Of a DNA stretch of 39,907 nucleotides, positions 1-6,177 are shown piece after piece. The stretch is from FW021-bin31 sp964478125. GTDB lineage: Bacteria; Bacteroidota; Bacteroidia; Chitinophagales; Chitinophagaceae. Position 1 is the stretch's first letter; the number at the start of each line of letters is the position of its first letter. The stretch lies in contig CAYZGR010000028.1 in assembly GCA_964478125.1 (NCBI GenBank), positions 1 to 39,907 of the forward strand. Direction: 5' to 3'. The position numbers and the translations under genes were made by a program. The notes under the pieces were generated by a model. The model ran no database searches and was not told where the DNA came from. It worked only from the letters and a program-made list of their open reading frames with translations.

Positions 1-28
1 CTGGTATGATGGATATAAAAACGTATAG

Positions 29-68
29 ATAGATGTAGAGAAAATTCATGGATTTGCTCTACATCTAT
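29..68. repeat. REP-like imperfect palindrome downstream of the RAYT gene
   Basis: Outer arms 29-40 (ATAGATGTAGAG) and 57-68 are perfect reverse complements over 12 bp. The inner 16 bases continue the palindrome with one mismatch and one G-T pair. The core (GTAGAGAAAATTCATG, then a near-mirror) is the same as in the palindromes at 878-919 and 8935-8970. It lies 15 bp beyond the RAYT stop codon, as expected for a REP element mobilised by its adjacent RAYT. Confidence 0.75.
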
Positions 69-83
69 ATCTGACATATCATC

Positions 84-740
84 CTACCCCTTTCGGGGAT
101 TGTTATAAATATATTTTCTAATACGATAATATTCCCCCCTATCCCGGATAACATGATCATGGAAACCCGGCTGCCAATTCCTGCGCCCCGGCGTTTCCCG
201 CACCCGGTTGATTTGTTTGGAGGTAATCATTTTGAATTTTCCTACCAATTTAGGAATAATCATTTTGCGCCGCTGCTTGCGATATTGTTTGATCTCATCG
301 AGGGTCGGGTGATGATCGGGATCGTACCACCAAGGCCGGATGACAGAAATGAACCGGGATCCCGGATCCTGCGGCGGTTGGGCCGCCGGATAAAAATCAC
401 AACCTTTATCCGCATTATTGGTTTCCTTTCCGTTCCCCACATGGGATATCCCATCATCAAAATCATATTTCCCCAATGTAATAATACAATGCACATGGTC
501 TGGCATCACCACATATGCATCTAACCGCGCACGTTTGTTATAGGCAGGTACCTGCAAAAATTCGGTTTCAACAATTTTGCCATAACCGGATAAGATCATT
601 TGGCCGCCCGTAATTTTTCCGAACAAAGGGATCCGCCCCTTGGTACATATTGTGATAAAATATCCCCCCGGCGCAGAATAATCCCAATAGGGCCAACGGT
701 CCGGGTCAATGCGGTATTTATTACGGAATTTTCCAGGCAT
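84..740 (-). CDS. REP-associated tyrosine transposase (RAYT, Y1/IS200-like)
   Basis: This is a 218-aa single-domain HUH transposase of the TnpA_REP/Y1 family. It carries the HUH metal-binding motif MPDHVH (His82, His84) and a C-terminal YIYNNP segment whose Tyr210 is the expected nucleophile for single-strand cleavage. The length fits the family. The start is ATG at 740. Members of this family bind and process the REP hairpins beside their own gene, and here related palindromes lie on both sides (29-68 and 878-919). Both catalytic motifs and the full length are intact, so it may be active. The middle (about residues 90-150) is the least conserved-looking part. It could be called a plain IS200/IS605-like transposase, but the flanking REP pair and the absence of TnpB favour RAYT. 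Confidence 0.9.
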   Translation of the reverse strand: MPGKFRNKYRIDPDRWPYWDYSAPGGYFITICTKGRIPLFGKITGGQMILSGYGKIVETEFLQVPAYNKRARLDAYVVMPDHVHCIITLGKYDFDDGISHVGNGKETNNADKGCDFYPAAQPPQDPGSRFISVIRPWWYDPDHHPTLDEIKQYRKQRRKMIIPKLVGKFKMITSKQINRVRETPGRRNWQPGFHDHVIRDRGEYYRIRKYIYNNPRKG

Positions 741-812
741 AGGGATCTATTTTGATCTTATTATCAAACATAATAAATTTTAATGTAATTGGGGTGGGTT
801 GGTGATGATCAG

Positions 813-890
813 GGTTGGGGGGGACGGTTGGGGTAGACGGTTGGGGTAGACGGTTGGGGTAGACGGTTGGGGTAGACGGTTGGGGTAGAG
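813..890 (+). repeat. Six tandem copies of a 13-bp G-rich unit
   Basis: The unit is GGTTGGGGTAGAC. Copies start at 813 (two mismatches), 826, 839, 852, 865 and 878; the last ends in G instead of C and is at the same time the left arm of the palindrome at 878-919. GGGG runs at 830, 843, 856, 869 and 882 are evenly spaced by 9-nt loops. Confidence 0.9.
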
Positions 891-919
891 AAAATTCATG
901 AATTTTCTCTACCCCAACC
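878..919. repeat. 42-bp perfect palindrome, REP-like
   Basis: The sequence from 878 to 898 is the exact reverse complement of 899-919, centred on TTCATGAA. Its core matches the palindromes at 29-68 and 8935-8970. The outer arm GGTTGGGGTAGA is the unit of the array to its left, and the opposite arm CCCAACC is part of the repeat to its right. No loop is left unpaired, so it would form a cruciform or a single-strand hairpin suited to a RAYT. Confidence 0.9.
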
Positions 920-970
920 AACGCATCCGATAATCCCAACCAACGCATTCGATACCCCCAACCAACGCAT
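914..970 (+). repeat. Three copies of a 22-bp-period repeat
   Basis: The 13-mer CCAACCAACGCAT occurs at 914-926, 936-948 and 958-970, with 9-bp linkers that resemble each other (CCGATAATC, TCGATACCC). The first copy begins inside the right arm of the 42-bp palindrome. Confidence 0.85.
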
Positions 971-1001
971 ACAGGCAACAAAATCCCCCCGTATTCGTTT
1001 A

Positions 1002-1322
1002 ATGGGTGTGAAAACAGGGAAAAATAAAATATTCCTCACAATTGCGTTAACCTTTTTCGTGGCTGCAGGCTGTAGCCCGCGCATTTATCGTCCGCCGGCA
1101 TTAGGGGCGGAATATCAAATTGACCGGGGTTACCCGCCCGAAAAACATCCGAAGCAATTATTCGGAAAAAAGATGGAAAAGGATCTAACGGAAAAAGGGG
1201 TTCTCTCCTCGTCTCATTCGCCTTCTAAACAACCCGCGAAGAGCACTAAAAACCAAAAATCCACCAGGCAACCCGTATCTGCAGACAGTACAGGAACAGC
1301 TTCAAAGAAACAAAAGCCTTAA
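1002..1322 (+). CDS. Small lipoprotein of unknown function
   Basis: This 106-aa protein starts with a basic, hydrophobic signal peptide and a lipobox (FVAAGC, Cys24), so it should be a lipid-anchored envelope protein. The mature part has an N-terminal Pro/Tyr-rich stretch (residues 25-60) and a low-complexity Ser/Thr/Lys/Gln tail. I do not recognise a family. The start is uncertain: ATG at 1002 or GTG at 1008 would both leave the signal peptide intact. The gene begins right after the repeat cluster, so its promoter must lie in or next to the repeats. It converges on the UDG-like gene. Confidence 0.65.
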   Translation: MGVKTGKNKIFLTIALTFFVAAGCSPRIYRPPALGAEYQIDRGYPPEKHPKQLFGKKMEKDLTEKGVLSSSHSPSKQPAKSTKNQKSTRQPVSADSTGTASKKQKP

Positions 1323-1328
1323 AAAGGC
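1316..1328 (-). terminator. Possible terminator of the UDG-like gene
   Basis: GCCTT and AAGGC form a 5-bp stem with a 3-base loop. Read on the minus strand it is followed by TTTTGTTTCTTT. It lies 4 bp past the stop of the minus-strand gene and overlaps the 3' end of the facing lipoprotein gene. The stem is short. Confidence 0.35.
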
Positions 1329-1331
1329 CGG

Positions 1332-1997
1332 TTAAAAAAAAGGTTTGTATTGCATAACCCTGAAATCTATGGCTGTAAACCGGGGATTTTCGGCTCTCAT
1401 TTTTTTAAATACAGCCAGGCTGCCCACTGCCCTGTTGGCCGACCCGGAAGGGGCGGTCAGGGTAACCGTCTTGATCCGTCTGTTGTCGGCCGGATGATAG
1501 AAGGTGTGAATACGGGGGACCTCATTGGAGACCGGTTTTAATTTCAGTTTATACATTTTCAAATGCCTGCGAAAGAAATATTCCGGACCATTTTTGCTGT
1601 TTCCCCCTGTAAATAACAGCGTCTCTATCTGAGGATGCTCGCTGAGGATAGATATTAAATCACGTAGTTTTACATGAAGCATGCCCACATCCGTGGCATT
1701 GACTTTTTCGCGTTTTGCCGAAGCTACCATATCGCATATACCGATACCCCGCTCTTCCAGGAAACGCTGCCGCTGCGCAATGGCCTCCCCGGTATTTTCA
1801 AATTTTAAATGTAAATCAAAAAGACGGTCTAAAATTACCCAAAGTTGTCCATCCCTGCTGCCGTAACAAAAATCCACATCCCCATCTTTCAGTATCCCGG
1901 TGGTAAATCGCGGCGGCGGCAAGGTGCCAACGATCAGTTTAGTCGCGGTATCAGGAATAAAAGGCGGGTATGGATGAATATGGTGAAACAAGTGCAT
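1332..1997 (-). CDS. Uracil-DNA glycosylase superfamily protein
   Basis: About 221 aa from the preferred start. The N-terminal block KLIVGTLPPPRF followed by DFCYGSRDGQLW has the layout of the UDG superfamily active-site loop (a G-x-x-P core, then an aromatic residue and a segment ending in W). The central LLFTGGNSKNG and the C-terminal HTFYHPAD and LTAPSGSANRA segments fit the substrate-binding loops, so a DNA base-excision role is plausible. An upstream start at 2051 is possible, but a promoter box TACCTTTG at 2014-2021 lies inside that extension. ATG at 1997 therefore fits better. The motifs differ from classical Ung (no GQDPYH), so the substrate base is open. The gene stands alone and converges on the small lipoprotein gene. 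Confidence 0.65.
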   Translation of the reverse strand: MHLFHHIHPYPPFIPDTATKLIVGTLPPPRFTTGILKDGDVDFCYGSRDGQLWVILDRLFDLHLKFENTGEAIAQRQRFLEERGIGICDMVASAKREKVNATDVGMLHVKLRDLISILSEHPQIETLLFTGGNSKNGPEYFFRRHLKMYKLKLKPVSNEVPRIHTFYHPADNRRIKTVTLTAPSGSANRAVGSLAVFKKMRAENPRFTAIDFRVMQYKPFF

Positions 1998-2013
1998 GAG
2001 ATTTAATATGCCC

Positions 2014-2021
2014 CAAAGGTA
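2014..2021 (-). promoter_or_regulatory. Bacteroidota -7 box (TACCTTTG) of the UDG-like gene
   Basis: The minus strand reads TACCTTTG, a match to TAnnTTTG, 16 nt before the ATG at 1997. No clear -33 TTG is seen at the usual spacing. Confidence 0.5.
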
Positions 2022-2177
2022 CAATTGTTTAAAAGGAACCGGGCCGTCCAAAAAAACGATTCCTTTACCGGATATTTTCCTGGACTTTCACTCCTATTCG
2101 TGCATTCGCGGCTATTCCTATCACATAAGTAGCCAACGAAACATTTCAATAAGAACTACCGGTAGAACCGCCCTTTG

Positions 2178-3089
2178 TCACAAAGATTCCAAAATAGATA
2201 AATAGCTCTCAAACCGCAAAGCATCAATATGCTGATCTACTACCGCCTGCTTCACCGCGCAACCCGGCTCGTTAAAATGCAGGCAGTTGTTAAATTTACA
2301 TTGGCCCAAATAAGGCTTTATATCCAAAAAGTATTGAGATAGTTCCTTTTTATCCATATCTACTATCCCCCATTCCCGAATACCGGGGGTATCGATCAAC
2401 CTGCCCCCAAAAGGCAGATCAAACATCTCTGCAAAGGTGGTGGTGTGCATACCTTTCCCCGACCAGTCGCTTACATTTTGTGTTTTCAGGTTCAAGCCGG
2501 GTATTAATTGATTGATAACGGTACTCTTTCCCGCTCCCGAATTACCGGCAATGAGGGTCGTCTTATCCTTTAACGGTCCCCTGATCATTGGAGAAACTTT
2601 TTCTTCCGCAGCCGAAATTTGGAGTACCGGATAGCCCATTTTTCCATAAACCTCCTCGATACGACCAAACTTCAGCCAGTCTTTTTCCCTGTAGATATCG
2701 GTTTTATTAAACAGCAATAGCGCCGGGATATGGTATGCCTCTGCGGTAACCAGGAAGCGGTCTATAAACCCCGGGGGCGTAAAAGGTTGTCTTAAAGAAG
2801 CCAGTAAAATAACCTGGTCCAGATTTGCCGCCAGCACCTGACGCTGATACCGTGGATTGGGGGAAGCCCGGACCATATAATTTTCCCGCTCCTGAATCTC
2901 GGAGATTACCGCCTCCTCCTGCCCCGGTTCCGGTTGAATAGTGACCTTATCTCCGACCGCTATGGGATTGGAAGAACTGATCTCCCGGTCCAGTTTCATT
3001 TTCCCCGCAAGACGGGAAGCTCTCGTAATCCCATCTTCACCACGGGCTGCATACCAGCTTCCGGTGGATTTATAAATGACTGCTTTCAA
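2178..3089 (-). CDS. rsgA: Ribosome small subunit-dependent GTPase A
   Basis: RsgA (YjeQ) is a GTPase that acts in late maturation of the 30S ribosomal subunit. The 303-aa protein has the family layout. An N-terminal OB fold covers about residues 1-65. A circularly permuted GTPase domain follows with G4 NKTD (128-131), then G1 GNSGAGKST (182-190), HTTT (215-218) and G3 DTPG (233-236). A C-terminal zinc site uses Cys264, Cys269, His271 and Cys277. The only start that gives the full OB fold is TTG at 3089, since no in-frame ATG lies just upstream. It is divergent from the Ig-like lipoprotein gene. Confidence 0.95.
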   Translation of the reverse strand: MKAVIYKSTGSWYAARGEDGITRASRLAGKMKLDREISSSNPIAVGDKVTIQPEPGQEEAVISEIQERENYMVRASPNPRYQRQVLAANLDQVILLASLRQPFTPPGFIDRFLVTAEAYHIPALLLFNKTDIYREKDWLKFGRIEEVYGKMGYPVLQISAAEEKVSPMIRGPLKDKTTLIAGNSGAGKSTVINQLIPGLNLKTQNVSDWSGKGMHTTTFAEMFDLPFGGRLIDTPGIREWGIVDMDKKELSQYFLDIKPYLGQCKFNNCLHFNEPGCAVKQAVVDQHIDALRFESYLSILESL

Positions 3090-3142
3090 ACCAAAATGTT
3101 AAATCAAAGGAGTAAATTTACCGGCTTTAGGGGAACAAACCC

Positions 3143-3150
3143 TATGTTTG
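3143..3150 (+). promoter_or_regulatory. Bacteroidota -7 box (TATGTTTG)
   Basis: TATGTTTG matches TAnnTTTG and lies 19 nt before the ATG at 3170, which would give a leader of roughly a dozen bases. No clear -33 element was found. Confidence 0.5.
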
Positions 3151-3169
3151 CATAAATTTTTGCAGGAAA

Positions 3170-4971
3170 ATGCCAGGATGTGCTGAAAAACCCGATAGAC
3201 AGACAACAAAATGCCCTGTTTTTGTTGTTCTCATGCTGTCTGCCTTTTTTTTCAGTATATTGTTGCCCCGCTGCGCACAAATTGTAGCGCCTACCGGAGG
3301 GCCGAAAGATACGCTGCCCCCGGTGTTGCTGAATACAACTCCTCCGGATTCCACTTTGAACTTTACCCAAAGAGACATTGTTTTTAATTTTGACGAGTTT
3401 ATACAGCTCAAAGATCTGCAGAAGCAGATGATCATATCGCCCAACCCCAAAAGCAAGCCCGAAGTAAACTCCAAGCTGCGTACCCTGACCATCCACTGGC
3501 CGGACAATGACACCCTGAAACCAAATACCACTTATATTATCAACCTGGGAAATGCCATTGAAGACATTAATGAGGGAAATGTTCTGAGAGATTTTCGTTA
3601 TGTTTTTTCTACAGGCAACTATCTGGATTCACTGGAGATCTTCGGAAAGGTCATGGACGCCCGCACGGGTTTGCCCGACAGTACTGCCGTGGTGATGCTA
3701 TATACCGGCCTGGAAGACTCCGTGGTCTCAAAAGAAAAACCGGTATACTACACCCGTTGCAGGGGGGATGGCTCTTTCCGGTTTAGAAACCTGCCCCATG
3801 ATACTTTTAAGGTTTTTGCATTAAAAGATGAAAATGGAGATCTGGAATATAGCGATACCACCGAAGCCATCGCCTTTTTTAAACATCCGCTGGTACTGGA
3901 TAGCACCCAAACCGGATTAATAATGGCTTTATTCAAGGAAAAAGCAACGATAAAAAGTACAGAGGCAGCCGTAAGTTCGGAAAATCCCCCATCGGAGCCC
4001 GATCAAAAGAAGAAAAAGAAACTGACCTTCCAACCTTCCCTGCGTAGCGGAAAACAGGATCTAAAAAAGCCGCTTATCCTCACCTTCAACGCCCCGCTGG
4101 CAAGGTGGGACAGCAGCGCCATTGTCCTTCAGGAAGACAGTGTATACAGAACAGTTCCGCTCCGTTTTCTACAGGATACCGCGAAAAACAAAATCTCCCT
4201 TGATTACAATTGGAAAGAAGAAACGCCTTACCGTTTGTTGCTCGATAGCGCTTTTGCCACGGACACTTCCGGTCTGGCCTATGCCCAGAAGGATACCCTG
4301 AACTTTTCGACTAAAAGCAAATCAGATTACGGAACCTTAATCCTCCATTTTAATCTAAAGCCCGGCGCTCCAACCGCAACGGATTCCTCCTCCATTTCAG
4401 ACAGCCTGACCCGAAAGACTGACAGCCTGAAAATGAAAACCGACAGCCTGAAAANNNNNNNNNNNNNNNNNNNNNNNNNNNNNNNNNNNNNNNNNNNNNN
4501 NNNNNNNNNNNNNNNNNNNNNNNNNNNNNNNNNNNNNNNNNNNNNNNNNNNNNNGACAGCCTGACCCGAAAGACTGACAGCCTGAAAATGAAAACCGACA
4601 GCCTGAAAAATATAACGGACAGCACCGGCTCCGGAATAGATTCAACAGCTGGGAACAGGGTGCTTCCTAAGGAAGATACGGCTTCTTACCAGTTGGTCAT
4701 TGAACTTTATAAGAATGACGAAATGATCTTCAGCTCCCCATTAGAAGGCAATACCTGGAAGAAAGCCTATATGGATCCGGGGGATTATACCGTAAGGGTC
4801 GTAAAGGATGTCAATTTTAACGGAAAATGGGATAGAGGATGTTATTATTGCAAAAAGAAACGGCAACCTGAAAAAGTTTATTCCCTCCCTCAAAAATTTA
4901 CCATCAGGGCCAACTGGAAAAATGATTTTCCAGATCTGGAAGTGAAATTTGAAAATAGCAGCGTGGAATAG
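3170..4971 (+). CDS. Ig-like (Big_5/SbsA-type) domain lipoprotein, split by a scaffold gap
   Basis: This is a surface or periplasmic lipoprotein of the common Bacteroidota type whose mature part begins after Cys35 (LLPRCAQ) with the hallmark APTGGPKDTLPP. A Big_5-like Ig domain follows (about residues 45-140), then a carboxypeptidase-regulatory-like segment, then a second Ig-like segment with SGKQDLKKPLILTFN. The C-terminal part (4588-4971) carries a DPGDYTVRVVKDVNFNGKWDRG segment typical of these proteins. A 100-N gap interrupts a Ser/Asp/Lys/Leu repeat (TDSLKMK). If the gap and one copy of the 55-bp flank are removed, 1647 nt remain and a single frame of 548 codons plus stop is restored. 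The gene is thus probably intact. The exact role is unknown. Confidence 0.8.
4455..4554. other. Scaffold gap (100 N) with identical 55-bp flanks
   Basis: Positions 4400-4454 and 4555-4609 are identical over 55 bp. This looks like an unmerged contig overlap equal to an assembly k-mer, not a biological duplication. The alternative is a longer run of the natural DSLKxKT-coding tandem repeat in the gap. Confidence 0.85.
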
Positions 4972-5142
4972 CTCTTTTGTGTTCTACCCTTGTCACAACA
5001 ATTATGGCAGCTTAGATCCGATCTCAAAAACAGGGATTATGGGGTACCGTTTTGAACTCTCCCTATTATTCGTCCATTCGTAGCAATCCTTTATTGATGA
5101 AAAAATTTGTCAGTATTCAGAGTATTGAGCAATTTGTAAAAT

Positions 5143-6101
5143 ATGTATAAACGCCTTCTCTATAAACCGTTACTGATACGCCTGAAGGAGCCGCTAAAGT
5201 TTATTCAGGTATTGATGGGCCCTCGTCAGGCGGGAAAAACCACACTGGTCCAACAATTGTTACCTGATTTGGGAATGGATTATGTTTTTGAATCTGCGGA
5301 TGCCGTGGGGTCGGATTCTGTATGGTTGGAACAGATTTGGGAGCGGGCCCGTATAAACGCCGGTTCAGAAAAAGGAAGAGAATGCCTGCTTATCATAGAC
5401 GGGATACAGAAGATCAGGAATGGGAATGAGAGCGTAAAAAAGTCATGGGATGAGGACACCCGTAAGAAACGAGATCTAAAGGCGTTGCTGTTAGGCTCTT
5501 CCCGCTTATTGTTCCGGCAGGGCTTAACCGAATCTCTGGCCGGCCGCTTTGAAAATACCTACCTGGGCTCTTTATGGAATTGAAGAAAGTCTTCGGTTGG
5601 TCTGCCGAACAATATGTCTGGTTCGGGGGATACCCGGGGCTGCAAGTCTTATAAACGATGAAGACCGATGGAAGAATTACGTTTCAGATGCGCTCATCGA
5701 AACCAGTATTTCGAAAGATATATTAATGTTGACCCGGGTAGATAAGCCCGCCTTAATGAAACGGTTGTTTGAATTGGGATGTCTTTATTCCGGACCAATT
5801 CTTTCTTTTTCAAAAATACGGGGACAATTGCAGGATGCAGGGAACACGACCACTTTGTCGCATTATTTATCTTTATTGGATACCGCGGGCTTGCTGGAAT
5901 TCCATGGCAGGAATTCTTACGTATGGATCTGTCGGACTTGTTTTAAAACANNNNNNNNNNNNNNNNNNNNNNNNNNNNNNNNNNNNNNNNNNNNNNNNNN
6001 NNNNNNNNNNNNNNNNNNNNNNNNNNNNNNNNNNNNNNNNNNNNNNNNNNGGAATTCCATGGCAGGAATTCTTACGTATGGATCTGTCGGACTTGTTTTA
6101 A
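5143..6101 (+). pseudogene. Decayed DUF4143-type AAA ATPase
   Basis: The N-terminal part (5143-5583) has a Walker A GPRQAGKTT at residues 27-35, a Walker B-like LLIIDGIQK, and the sensor segment ALLLGSSRLL. That frame stops at 5583. The expected next segment (VFGWSAEQYVWFGGYPG) continues in another frame from about 5580 to 5635. The frame then shifts again at a G run near 5633 to give GAASLINDEDRW and the DUF4143 stretch ETSISKDILMLTRVDKPAL up to TAGLL near 5895. There it jumps to WQEFLRMDLSDLF, the family's C-terminal tail, with roughly 100-150 residues missing. A 100-N gap with 55-bp duplicated flanks lies in the tail. At least two frameshifts plus a deletion make this a relic. Intact members are often accessory-genome ATPases of unclear role. 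Confidence 0.8.
5951..6050. other. Scaffold gap (100 N) with identical 55-bp flanks
   Basis: Positions 5896-5950 and 6051-6105 are identical over 55 bp, the same flank length as at the first gap. The tail of the pseudogene is therefore present once in the real chromosome, most likely with no missing sequence. Confidence 0.85.
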
Positions 6102-6177
6102 AACATTAAACGATAAAATCACATTAAGCGGTAAGGCTTAAATCCTCTTGCTCCTAACGGTTCAAAAAAGACAGTCC

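Larger units (their letters stand above)
741..1001. other. Repeat-rich intergenic region between RAYT and a lipoprotein gene
   Basis: The region holds no convincing gene. A minus-strand frame stays open across it, but its peptide is only the translation of the tandem repeats. From left to right it contains an AT-rich leader of the RAYT gene, a 13-bp direct-repeat array (813-890), a 42-bp perfect palindrome (878-919) and a 22-bp-period repeat (914-970). Confidence 0.7.

Noticed and set aside
813..970. CRISPR-like array
   Set aside because: Units of 13 bp without spacers, or 22-bp period with near-identical linkers, are tandem repeats and not a CRISPR. No cas genes were seen.
721..981. An 86-codon open frame on the minus strand rich in Pro, Thr and Leu
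   Set aside because: It is the translation of the tandem repeats and palindrome; no start context or homology.
4455..4609. Genuine tandem duplication inside the Ig-like lipoprotein gene
   Set aside because: The equal 55-bp flank at both scaffold gaps and the restored frame on collapse point to an assembly artefact.
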